In this document: positions 1-7,373 of the stretch, piece by piece
How the letters are laid out: every line of letters starts with the position of its first letter
Numbering within the stretch: the first letter of the stretch is position 1
IMG/VR virus record: IMGVR_UViG_3300023179_006577
Coordinates: 1-44,684 of that record
DNA length: 44,684 nucleotides
Strand: one strand, 5' to 3'
DNA from: a virus
Program-made: the position numbers and the translations under genes
The notes under the pieces: generated by a model
The model's database searches: none
Seen by the model: the letters and a program-made list of their open reading frames with translations, nothing else
Told to the model about the DNA's origin: nothing

Positions 1-37
1 TGATCCCGCGTGTGCTCGCGGCACCAACTCTTTATAA
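1..37 (+). CDS. possible 3' end of an upstream gene
   Basis: Frame 2 reads DPACARGTNSL and then TAA at 35-37. The first 30 bases are GC-rich like the following tail-fibre segment, and an AT-rich spacer (38-97) begins right after the stop. This fits the last codons of a preceding gene, but eleven codons are too few to identify it. No function is assigned. Confidence 0.3.
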   Translation, partial: DPACARGTNSL

Positions 38-92
38 AATAACCAAATAAATGTGTATTATATATTATTATCAATTCTTTTATTTTAAATAA

Positions 93-1031
93 TTATTATG
101 CCTCTTTCATCACTACAAAGTAACAGAAACGAGCGGGCCTCCCGCTGGAAATTGGCCTGCGTTGCCGGGTGCCCCGACTAGCGTTTCTGGCACGGCTGGC
201 AACGCGCAAGTGTCGCTAACTTGGACGGCACCAGCCACCAACGGCGGCTACGCGATTACTGACTATACGGTGCAGTATTCAAGCAACAGCGGCAGCAGTT
301 GGACAACGTTCTCGCGGGCGGCTTCGTCTGCGACGATTGCAACGGTCGCTGGGTTGACCAATGGCACCAGCTATGTGTTTCGCGTTGCTGCGGTCAATAG
401 CATCGGGACTGGGGCGTATTCGACGGCGAGTAGCAGTGTGACGCCGCTAAACTCTTCTATTCTGGCGTTCGCTGCTGCTCCGAATGCTGACGGCAGCGTC
501 GGCTCGGGGGCCATTCTTTACGGTACATCCGCGTCGGATTGGACGGGCAGCGGAACTGCCGCTAGTCCATATGTGTGGCGGGCGGGCCAGACTGTTAGCG
601 ATTCGGCGGCGTTGAATGCCCTAAAGACTACAGTGAGATTTGGACAAGGCCCAAATGCCGAAACGCACCTGCTTTTTAAAGTGACGGCTCCTTGCTACTT
701 GTATATTGCAAACGACCTCAATGACGATAACGGCAATGGCAATTGCTATGATACCACTTTTATGTGGCGCAAGATAGTGATCGACGACAACGGCAACACA
801 GCCATAGGCTATCCAGGCTTGGGGGCCACCACTGCTCAATCTAGTCGCATGGCAAATGTGGGTTATCCCATAAAAGTCTACGACGCATCAGGCGACTACT
901 CCTTTACCGGCCTACTTGCTTACCAGAGATGCTTGGCCGTTGACGCGGCGCACCCAGCATACGTTGTGTTTTCTTTCGTCCCCAATCCCGGTTGGTGCCG
1001 AAACCTTCGCATCTGGGTGGTGCCTGTATGA
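93..1031 (+). CDS. fibronectin type III tail-fibre/adhesin-like protein, start uncertain
   Basis: The frame is open from 93 but has no ATG; the first usable start is TTG at 162. An ATG at 98 is in a different frame and reaches a stop at 179-181, so the natural N-terminus is probably displaced by an indel or recombination. Counting from 162, residues 1-95 form a fibronectin III domain (SLTWTAPA, DYTVQYSS, YVFRVAAVN, SSVTP), a beta-sandwich common in phage tail proteins and secreted adhesins. The remaining ~190 residues are a Gly/Ser/Asn-rich beta-type region without a recognised catalytic motif. It is probably a virion surface protein that contacts the host. Base composition is GC-rich, very unlike the rest of the window. 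The TGA stop overlaps the next ATG at 1028. Confidence 0.6.
   Translation, partial: LLCLFHHYKVTETSGPPAGNWPALPGAPTSVSGTAGNAQVSLTWTAPATNGGYAITDYTVQYSSNSGSSWTTFSRAASSATIATVAGLTNGTSYVFRVAAVNSIGTGAYSTASSSVTPLNSSILAFAAAPNADGSVGSGAILYGTSASDWTGSGTAASPYVWRAGQTVSDSAALNALKTTVRFGQGPNAETHLLFKVTAPCYLYIANDLNDDNGNGNCYDTTFMWRKIVIDDNGNTAIGYPGLGATTAQSSRMANVGYPIKVYDASGDYSFTGLLAYQRCLAVDAAHPAYVVFSFVPNPGWCRNLRIWVVPV
133..144. repeat. 12-bp repeat, copy A (GCGGGCCTCCCG)
   Basis: This 12-mer occurs here and identically at 1270-1281. Its core CGGG-CCT-CCCG is an inverted repeat with a 3-nt centre. Both copies lie where the likely coding frame changes, and in both the frame downstream reads Gly-Pro-Pro. This copy sits between the AT-rich leader carrying ATG 98 and the GC-rich fibronectin segment. 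Confidence 0.6.
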
Positions 1032-1432
1032 AATGCCTGGGTATGACGCTTCCCGATGTAACTTCTGAATGGTGCAAACAAAGGTACGACGCCAGTCGAT
1101 TTACCGACGGCTGTGCTGCGCTGCTGATTTCGCAGCCGCCGCAAAATGACATTGCGGCAGGAGAATCCAACTGTACCGCTTTGACGCCAGAATTGTCGCT
1201 CAAGGGCAGCGGGTATTTCATTTATCCGCCAGACGGCTACATGGGGTGGCACACCAACAGCGACAGGCCGCGGGCCTCCCGTTACCCTTCACACGCCCTA
1301 CGGCGCAGTCACCGGTTCGGGGACAGTTCAATCGAAGTGGAGTTGGCAGTCTGGTTCGGGATTCTCAGTCGGCAACAGTGCCAAGCTCCTCACGGCAACT
1401 GGCTCGGTGACGTTGCAGGCAACACTCACTAA
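1028..1432 (+). CDS. truncated 2OG-Fe(II) oxygenase-like protein with an unrelated C-terminal tail
   Basis: The start is ATG 1028, in an ATGA overlap with the preceding stop. The first ~80 residues end in GYFIYPPDGYMGWHTNSD, resembling the start of the double-stranded beta-helix of phage 2-oxoglutarate/Fe(II) oxygenases, where His-x-Asn/Asp supplies iron ligands. After NSDRP the frame becomes Arg/His-rich and unlike any oxygenase. The switch coincides with the 12-bp repeat at 1270. The distal His and the 2OG-binding Arg of the family are absent, so an active enzyme is unlikely. The other frame (frame 0) is the more protein-like one after 1272. I read this as the 5' remnant of an oxygenase gene joined to a tail-fibre fragment, or as an assembly chimera. 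Confidence 0.5.
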   Translation: MKCLGMTLPDVTSEWCKQRYDASRFTDGCAALLISQPPQNDIAAGESNCTALTPELSLKGSGYFIYPPDGYMGWHTNSDRPRASRYPSHALRRSHRFGDSSIEVELAVWFGILSRQQCQAPHGNWLGDVAGNTH

Positions 1433-1604
1433 CACCGGAGGCGAAAACTGCGATTGGGGTGAGAGTCGTAACCTTTATATTTACTCTTCCGCGAACGCTA
1501 TCGTCAGAACGATGTCTTCCAGCCCCGAAACACTAACGGCTGGGCAATACATTTATTTGGGGCTTCAGTGCGCACACGCGAGAGCGGAGGTGTGGGTTGT
1601 TTAG
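1185..1604 (+). pseudogene. tail-fibre/adhesin-like fragment without its own start
   Basis: Frame 0 is open from 1185 to TAG at 1602-1604. From 1272 it reads like a phage fibre protein (GPPVTLHTPYG, then Gly/Ser/Thr-rich strands, LTNTGGENCDWGES, SPETLTAGQYIYLGLQC). Codons 1185-1271 only repeat oxygenase DNA out of frame. No ATG is available; a GTG at 1407 would give just 65 residues. It is most likely the 3' part of a fibre gene brought in by recombination at the 12-bp repeat, now lacking its start. If the sequence carries an indel near 1270, it would be the C-terminus of the preceding protein. Confidence 0.4.
1270..1281. repeat. 12-bp repeat, copy B (GCGGGCCTCCCG)
   Basis: This is an exact second copy of the motif at 133-144. 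It lies at the point where oxygenase-like coding (frame 2) gives way to tail-fibre-like coding (frame 0, starting GPPVTLHTPYG). A shorter match, GCCTCCC at 1617-1623, lies close to the next frame change. Confidence 0.6.
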
Positions 1605-2229
1605 CCATATCTCTCTGCCTCCCAAGCCTACGAGCTTTCTGCTTCGCGGAACTGAGACTTCTGCGTCCAATATTCCGACTTCGCAGGACGTTCCAACGGC
1701 GTTGAACGGGTTGTTTTCTGGCTCATCCGCCAAGGATTTGTATGGCGGGGGCACAAACGTTAGCTCTATTAGTTTTAGCGGCAATGCTTTATCTAATATT
1801 AGCGCCAGTTTTTCTGGATGTTTAGTAAGCGGAGTAAATATATATGCTCCAGCATTAACCAATAGTAGTAATGCTTTTATCAATTCAACTATTAAAACCT
1901 TTAGTATTAGTTCTGATACTAGTTCTATTCAGAATATGAATGGCATGTTTGATGGATGTAATAGTCTAAATAATGATTTTACAGGATTTAGTTTGGCCGG
2001 TATATCTAGTAATAATTTAAATACTTTTATGAGAGGTGTTACTCTTAGTAATGCTAATTATAATAAAATTTTAGTTTATTGGAATTCTAATAAAGCGTCC
2101 TATCCATATAATAATATAATTATACATATGGGTAACAGTAGATGTGACACAACAAGCGGAGGAGCGAACGGAATAGCTGCTAAATTAGCATTAATAAACT
2201 ATGGTTGGACAATTACTGATGGACAATAG
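1597..2229 (+). CDS. BspA/DUF285-like leucine-rich-type surface protein
   Basis: The nominal start is TTG 1597; the first in-frame ATG is far downstream, so the true N-terminus is uncertain. The repeat pattern (SFSGN, SGNALSNISASFSGC, NGMFDGCNSLN, FTGFSLAGI, NLNTFMRGVTL) is that of BspA-like/DUF285 repeats found in surface proteins and phage structural proteins. The C-terminus (LALINYGWTITDGQ) is a typical end for such proteins. It is probably a virion appendage protein. Composition is GC-rich up to about 1740 and AT-rich afterwards without a break in frame, so one ORF spans the boundary between imported and resident DNA. Confidence 0.55.
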   Translation: MFSHISLPPKPTSFLLRGTETSASNIPTSQDVPTALNGLFSGSSAKDLYGGGTNVSSISFSGNALSNISASFSGCLVSGVNIYAPALTNSSNAFINSTIKTFSISSDTSSIQNMNGMFDGCNSLNNDFTGFSLAGISSNNLNTFMRGVTLSNANYNKILVYWNSNKASYPYNNIIIHMGNSRCDTTSGGANGIAAKLALINYGWTITDGQ

Positions 2230-2237
2230 GAGAAAAT

Positions 2238-2486
2238 ATGTCAATAACTACTACTAATTTTTTAAATAAAATCGATTATGATAAAAATATTTCAATTTTA
2301 ATTTTTGAATATGAAGGTAATTTTTTTAAAATTCTACCAAACGAAAGTATTGATTTAAAAGAATATGCCAATAATAATTTATTAAAAAATACTAAATATA
2401 AAATTTTTAATAATTATACTGAAATAGCTGATCTATCTTTAGAGCAAATAAAAAGTATATTACAAAATCCAGATGGAATAGTTTAA
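2238..2486 (+). CDS. hypothetical protein, 82 aa
   Basis: The ATG follows an AGGAG-type ribosome binding site (TAGGAGAAAATATG) nine bases after the previous stop, so translation is well supported. The product is acidic and Asn/Lys-rich with no membrane segment, signal peptide or recognised motif. Its position directly after the surface protein suggests a structural accessory or chaperone, but that is only inferred from position. Confidence 0.65.
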   Translation: MSITTTNFLNKIDYDKNISILIFEYEGNFFKILPNESIDLKEYANNNLLKNTKYKIFNNYTEIADLSLEQIKSILQNPDGIV

Positions 2487-2510
2487 TAATTATAAAATTT
2501 TTAATTATAG

Positions 2511-2636
2511 TGTATTATTATTAATGAATTAAATAAATATAAACTTTACACCCCATACTCTCCTGTTCGCTCAGGATTAAATGGAGAACCAAAACTATCT
2601 ACTAGGCTCAGAATAAAACTATGGAATCATCAATAG
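2511..2636 (+). CDS. possible small ORF or gene remnant with no canonical start
   Basis: Frame 0 is open from 2511 and ends TAG at 2634-2636, overlapping the next gene's ATG by 16 bases. The last ~27 codons (TPYSPVRSGLNGEPKLSTRL and onward) use a wider amino-acid range than random AT-rich DNA would and look genuinely coding. No ATG, GTG or TTG is available, so it is either the 3' remnant of a larger gene, a product of an unusual start such as ATT at 2520, or chance. Confidence 0.3.
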   Translation, partial: CIIINELNKYKLYTPYSPVRSGLNGEPKLSTRLRIKLWNHQ

Positions 2637-3028
2637 ATCCAAAACTCAAAGAAATAGCACTAAAAGTTTTAAACCAATCATCAATGAAACCAGATGATAA
2701 AACATATGGATTTGCTGTAGTTACTATTCTTATGATTATTAGTATAATTTTAACATGTATTAGAGTTATACAAGAGTGTCATAAAAATAAATTATATTCA
2801 GATCTTTCCAAAGAAGATAAATACTCTTTTTATAAAGAAGAAATTAAAACATATAGTATAAAACATGGTTGGTTTACAAAAATGAGAATTAAAAAAATTT
2901 TACGCAAAGAAATGAGCAAAGAAGATTACAATAAATACTCTATTAGTATCATGGGCTCTTTATTAAATACAGGAGAAAATCTCACGGAAGATGAAGTTAT
3001 AACTTTAGTGGAGGCAGCAAATGTTTAG
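2621..3028 (+). CDS. membrane protein of unknown function, 135 aa
   Basis: One strong transmembrane helix spans about residues 30-50. A short N-terminal region (~29 aa) precedes it and a charged Lys/Glu-rich C-terminal domain of ~85 aa follows. There is no lipobox or catalytic motif. The next gene, also membrane-associated, overlaps its end by 8 bases, so the two are probably translated together. Small membrane proteins of this kind in phages can be holins, spanins or superinfection factors; nothing here decides among them. Confidence 0.65.
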   Translation: MESSIDPKLKEIALKVLNQSSMKPDDKTYGFAVVTILMIISIILTCIRVIQECHKNKLYSDLSKEDKYSFYKEEIKTYSIKHGWFTKMRIKKILRKEMSKEDYNKYSISIMGSLLNTGENLTEDEVITLVEAANV

Positions 3029-3275
3029 TTTATTAACATGGTGTGTATATGGTTTATTAGTTGGTAGCGTAACCAAAGCTCTGGTTCCGGGAGAAGAAAA
3101 TTTTGGATTTGTTAAAACTGTAGCTCTCGGAGTAGCAGGATCATATTGTGGTGGAGCTATTTTGTATATGGTTGGTAAATACGAGGAATTATCTCCCTCA
3201 GGAATATTTATGGGAGTTGCTGGAGGAGTAATAGCTCTTGTGTTATATAATAAATTACAAAAATCAAACAGATAA
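3021..3275 (+). CDS. YeaQ/YmgE (transglycosylase-associated) family membrane protein
   Basis: This 84-residue, Gly/Ala-rich protein has three hydrophobic segments at about 3-18, 29-50 and 58-77. The pattern (GLLVGSVTKALVPG near the N-terminus and a C-terminal GVAGGVIALVLYNKL helix) matches the small inner-membrane proteins of the YeaQ/YmgE/GlsB family. Their biochemical role is not established; the family name comes from association with transglycosylases. It overlaps the preceding gene by 8 bases and the next frame by 38. Confidence 0.6.
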   Translation: MFSLLTWCVYGLLVGSVTKALVPGEENFGFVKTVALGVAGSYCGGAILYMVGKYEELSPSGIFMGVAGGVIALVLYNKLQKSNR

Positions 3276-4197
3276 AATTGCTATTGCTTTATGGATATAC
3301 CATACTGATCAATGGGATGAATTTGTAAAACTATTATTACCAATATCTAAATATATTAAAGTATATTTAGGTCTTTGTTTAGAAAATAATAATTCTAATA
3401 TTCTACAAGACTCTAGATTACAAGAGTTTGAATATATTTTAACTTTTCATAATAATTTCGGGGCAGATGTAGCTCCGTTTTTAGAACAACTAAAATTTAT
3501 TAGAGAAAAATATTTTATTAAATTGCATAGTAAAAATTCTAAGTTTGGTTTTAAAAATCATATTAATTGGAGAATATTATTACTCTATAATTTAATAGGA
3601 TCTAAACAAATATTTTTAAATAATATACAAATATTAAAAAAACAAAATATTGGTTTAATAACAAATAAAGGATGTTTATTAGAAAAACAAGAAAGAAATA
3701 ATAATAATCAAATAAATTATTTATGTAAAATATTAAATTTAAATTTTGATTTATTAACAAATGGAATATTCCCAGCTGGCAATATGTTTATGTCTAAAAC
3801 AGAAATATATCAAGATTTATTATATACAAAATTAGATAATTTATTAAGCTTATTAAAAAATGAAAAAGGTAAAATATCTGACCATAACTATGGAACATAT
3901 ACTCATGCCTTAGAAAGAATTTTTGGATATATTATTAAAAATAATAATTTAAAATTTGAATCTACAAAAATTCCATATATTAAAATTTATAATAATAAAT
4001 CTGATACTGGTTTTTATAAACTAGTTAAACTATATAATAATGATTGTTATTTGGAAGAAGATATTAATGTTTATGGACATATAATAGATGATAATATAAA
4101 TTATATGACTATAAAATGGAACCATACTAATCCTATACCAATAATACAAAAATATCTTAAAAAAAATGATGGAAATTTAATATCATATCATGACTAA
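3238..4197 (+). CDS. rhamnan synthesis F (RgpF)-like glycan protein
   Basis: The sequence has RgpF-like hallmarks: ALWIYHTDQWDEF at the start, a GADVAPFLEQL segment, FIKLHSKNSKFG, FPAGNMFM and a C-terminal HALERIFGYII. RgpF-type proteins act in assembly of rhamnose-rich or related surface polysaccharides, and phages carry them in glycan-modification islands. The nominal start is TTG 3238, inside the preceding gene. No ATG exists upstream of the conserved ALWIYHTD segment, so the 5' end may have been altered or translation may start by coupling. A second RgpF-like domain forms the C-terminus of the next gene. Confidence 0.65.
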   Translation: MCYIINYKNQTDKIAIALWIYHTDQWDEFVKLLLPISKYIKVYLGLCLENNNSNILQDSRLQEFEYILTFHNNFGADVAPFLEQLKFIREKYFIKLHSKNSKFGFKNHINWRILLLYNLIGSKQIFLNNIQILKKQNIGLITNKGCLLEKQERNNNNQINYLCKILNLNFDLLTNGIFPAGNMFMSKTEIYQDLLYTKLDNLLSLLKNEKGKISDHNYGTYTHALERIFGYIIKNNNLKFESTKIPYIKIYNNKSDTGFYKLVKLYNNDCYLEEDINVYGHIIDDNINYMTIKWNHTNPIPIIQKYLKKNDGNLISYHD

Positions 4198-6517
4198 TTA
4201 TCAATATTATATACCTTCTAATTTTGATTGGAATATTTATTTATCTTTAAATCCAGATTTATACAAAGCCGGCATCAATAATGAAAAATTAGCTAAAGCT
4301 CATTGGATCAAATATGGTCAGAAAGAAAATAGAAAATACTTAATAGAAGACGAAATAGTAAATACTAATCAAATATATTATACTAATACTATTACAGAAA
4401 ATTCTTTACCATCTAATTTTAATCCTAAATTATATAAATTATATAATAAAGATTTGGCTATGATGTCTGATAACGAAGCAATACAGCATTATATCAGACA
4501 TGGTAAAAAAGAAAATCGAATATATTTTTGTGGAGTAAATTTTGAAACACTAAATACTTATAAAACTGAACAATATATTCCTCAGCAAGATGGTGCTGTG
4601 TTATTAATAAATCACGATGTTTCAAAAACAGGGGCCCCAATATTTTTATATGACTTATATTTTGAAATTATAAATAATAATATATTTAAAAATGTTTATA
4701 TTGTAGAACCCTACCCTAATAAAATATTACCAGAAATAGATAATAAAATTTACCATTTTAATGATCCTAATTTATTATATGAAATTATTATATCTACTAA
4801 TCCTAGTTTAATTTACTCTAATTCTTTAAATTTATATTTACATAATTTAGATAAATTTGAATATTGGTACAATAAAACAATATTACATTTTCATGAAACC
4901 TACAGCTACGCTAAACCAATAATAGAAAATATAAAAAATAATATTAGTAATATTAAAACTTATGTAGTATCAGATAATATAAGAAAAGAATTTTTATCTC
5001 AAAGTTCATTTAAAGATATACAAATTTTTCCTCCATTTTTATCTCAAACTAAAAAAGAAAAAATTAAAAAATTATCTAAAGAAAATATATCAGATTTAAT
5101 AAATATAGATCATAAAAAAATTACCATTGGAATGTGTGGAGAACCATGTGATAGAAAAAATTTATTATTATTTCTTAAATTAGCAGAATATTATCCAGAA
5201 TATAATTTTGTATGGGTGGGTGGAGACAATTTAGAAAAAATTAAATTATTTTTGGATCCCGATGGTAAATATAAAATCACAGATAATTTTTATTGGATAC
5301 CAAGTACAACTAATCCATATAAATATTTTGAATTGTTTGATTATTTTTTTCTAACAAGCAAAGAGGATCCTTGTCCTATAGTAGTACTTGAAAATTTATT
5401 ATTAAACAATAAAATTATTGTTATTAAAAATAATATTAAAACACAGCATGATATTAATTTTTTAGAAAATTATATTGAAATTAATAGTAATAATGAAAAT
5501 GATATTATTACAAATTTTAAAGATTTAAATCTCAACAAAAATAAAAATGAAACAAAAAATAATATTAAATATATTGATTATTATTATACAAATCCAGTTA
5601 TTTTAAATAAAAGTCAAAAAACTAAAAGACATCATGATTGGTTAATATGCTCTTTATATCTTGACCAACAAATATTGAATACAAATAGTTTAAATTATTA
5701 TATAAATTTAATTAATCAATTTATTCTGAGATATAAAAATAATATTACTTTTTATCCTATAATAATTCTTTCTAGTGATTATCATATTGCATATGGGGAT
5801 TCTGTGAGAAATTATTTAAATAATTCTATTCTTAATATAGAAGATGGATATATTATAGAAAAAAATAATTATGGCTATGATATAGCTGGATTATTATATG
5901 GTGTTAAAAAAATATTTGATCATCATCAATATGATATATCAGAAAAAAGCTATTTAGCATATTTACATAATAAAAATAATTTTTCTTGGAGAAATATTTT
6001 ACATTCAATATTTTATACAAATAATATTATAGATTATGATACAATAGTTAGTAACACTTTTAGTGTAAATTGTAAATTGGATGATTTTAATAGAAACATA
6101 TTAAATAATTATTCTGATATTTTTGAAAATGTATCAAATAAAATTTTTAAATATATACAAGGCACGACATTTATTACTAAACTAAATTTTTTTCAAAGTT
6201 TATACAATAAATTTGATATTTTAAAATATCATTTTACACATATTGGAAAAGATGATATCTATTGGCAAGAAATTATGAAAAATAAAGATATTTTTTTGTA
6301 TTATTATAATCAATACCAACAAAATCTATTTAATACCCCTATAGACTATCATAGTTTTAATATAGTAACTCAAGATTCTTCTATTAAAAATTATATTCAA
6401 TTATATAAAAAATATGGATTAAAAGGTATACCAGATTGTCAATTCGAACACGCCCTAGAAAGATATATTGGATATTTGATATATAATAAATCTAATTCTA
6501 ATATATACTTAATCTAA
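4190..6517 (+). CDS. GT4 glycosyltransferase fused to an RgpF-like domain, 775 aa
   Basis: Three parts can be seen. Residues ~8-50 and ~75-113 are two copies of a ~40-aa repeat (SNFDWNIYLSLNPDLYKAG / SNFNPKLYKLYNKDLAMMS, each ending YG/HG-x-KENR). Residues ~135-430 form a GT-B fold GT4 transferase: NHDVSKTGAPIFLYDLY, HFHETYSYAKP, IGMCGEPCDRKN and the nucleotide-sugar motif EDPCPIVVLE. Residues ~480-775 form an RgpF-like domain (HHDWLICSLYLDQQ, NNYGYDIAGLLYG, HALERYIGYLIY) related to the preceding protein. It overlaps that gene by 8 bases. It probably transfers sugars onto a phage or host surface glycan; substrates cannot be deduced. Confidence 0.75.
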   Translation: MTNYQYYIPSNFDWNIYLSLNPDLYKAGINNEKLAKAHWIKYGQKENRKYLIEDEIVNTNQIYYTNTITENSLPSNFNPKLYKLYNKDLAMMSDNEAIQHYIRHGKKENRIYFCGVNFETLNTYKTEQYIPQQDGAVLLINHDVSKTGAPIFLYDLYFEIINNNIFKNVYIVEPYPNKILPEIDNKIYHFNDPNLLYEIIISTNPSLIYSNSLNLYLHNLDKFEYWYNKTILHFHETYSYAKPIIENIKNNISNIKTYVVSDNIRKEFLSQSSFKDIQIFPPFLSQTKKEKIKKLSKENISDLINIDHKKITIGMCGEPCDRKNLLLFLKLAEYYPEYNFVWVGGDNLEKIKLFLDPDGKYKITDNFYWIPSTTNPYKYFELFDYFFLTSKEDPCPIVVLENLLLNNKIIVIKNNIKTQHDINFLENYIEINSNNENDIITNFKDLNLNKNKNETKNNIKYIDYYYTNPVILNKSQKTKRHHDWLICSLYLDQQILNTNSLNYYINLINQFILRYKNNITFYPIIILSSDYHIAYGDSVRNYLNNSILNIEDGYIIEKNNYGYDIAGLLYGVKKIFDHHQYDISEKSYLAYLHNKNNFSWRNILHSIFYTNNIIDYDTIVSNTFSVNCKLDDFNRNILNNYSDIFENVSNKIFKYIQGTTFITKLNFFQSLYNKFDILKYHFTHIGKDDIYWQEIMKNKDIFLYYYNQYQQNLFNTPIDYHSFNIVTQDSSIKNYIQLYKKYGLKGIPDCQFEHALERYIGYLIYNKSNSNIYLI

Positions 6518-6539
6518 AATAGATAAATAGATAAAAATT

Positions 6540-7373
6540 ATGAAAATTATTATACCAATGGCTGGAACTGGAAATAGATTCAAAGATAAAGGATATTTAG
6601 ATCCCAAGCCGCTCATAATTGTTAATAATAAAAGAATCATTGAGTACATATTAGATATGTTTAATGAAAATGATACGTTTATTTTTATCTGCAATAATGA
6701 TCATTTACAAAATACAGAAATGGAAAAAATTTTATTAAATTTAAAACCAAATGCAAAAATAGTAGGAATATCTCCCCATAAAAAAGGACCTGTTTTTACA
6801 ACAAAATATGTTTATGATTTTATTGAAGATAATGAAGAAATTTTAATATCATATTGTGATAGTCCATTTATTTGGGATCGTAATAATTTTAATAACTATA
6901 TAGAAAAATATAATCTAGACGGATGTTTGATAACTCATACAGGATTTCAGCCTCATTTTTTAGAAACAACTAAAATGGCTTTCGTTAAACCATCAATAGA
7001 TTATCCATTAATTGTGGAAATCCAAGAAAAAAAATCTTATACTGACAATCCGCAAAATGAACATGCTTCTAGTGGGTGTTACTATTTTAAACAAGGTTAC
7101 TATATTAAAAAATATTTTGATTTATTAATGAATAAAAATATACATTATAATAATGAATATTATATTACTTTAGTTTATAATTTACTTATTGACGATGGAT
7201 TACGAGTAGGATATTATGATAGTTTAAAGACTATTATGCTTGGAACACCAGAAACTGTAGAGAATTTTGAAAGTTGGATGAAAATTATAAAAGGTAGTCA
7301 ATGTAAAAATATACAAGATATACACAATTGTTATAATTATTGGAAAGAATATAATGAGAATTATTCAGGATAA
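6540..7373 (+). CDS. sugar-phosphate nucleotidyltransferase-like protein
   Basis: The N-terminus IIPMAGTGNRF followed by DPKPLI is the nucleotide-binding loop and activating lysine region of NTP-transferases, and SYCDSPF near residue 105 gives the metal-binding Asp. The family couples an NTP with a sugar phosphate to make an activated nucleotide-sugar. At 277 aa it covers the catalytic Rossmann-like domain without the acyltransferase-type C-terminal domain of GlmU. It lies directly behind the GT4/RgpF gene, so it probably supplies or modifies a sugar donor for this cluster. Its end overlaps the next gene by 20 bases. Confidence 0.75.
   Translation: MKIIIPMAGTGNRFKDKGYLDPKPLIIVNNKRIIEYILDMFNENDTFIFICNNDHLQNTEMEKILLNLKPNAKIVGISPHKKGPVFTTKYVYDFIEDNEEILISYCDSPFIWDRNNFNNYIEKYNLDGCLITHTGFQPHFLETTKMAFVKPSIDYPLIVEIQEKKSYTDNPQNEHASSGCYYFKQGYYIKKYFDLLMNKNIHYNNEYYITLVYNLLIDDGLRVGYYDSLKTIMLGTPETVENFESWMKIIKGSQCKNIQDIHNCYNYWKEYNENYSG

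Noticed and set aside
621-1252. Minus-strand ORFs in the GC-rich segment
   Set aside because: They mirror the plus-strand coding and show no protein-like pattern or ribosome binding sites.
1597-2229. Diversity-generating retroelement target
   Set aside because: The protein is repeat-rich and surface-like, but there is no reverse transcriptase or template repeat in the window.
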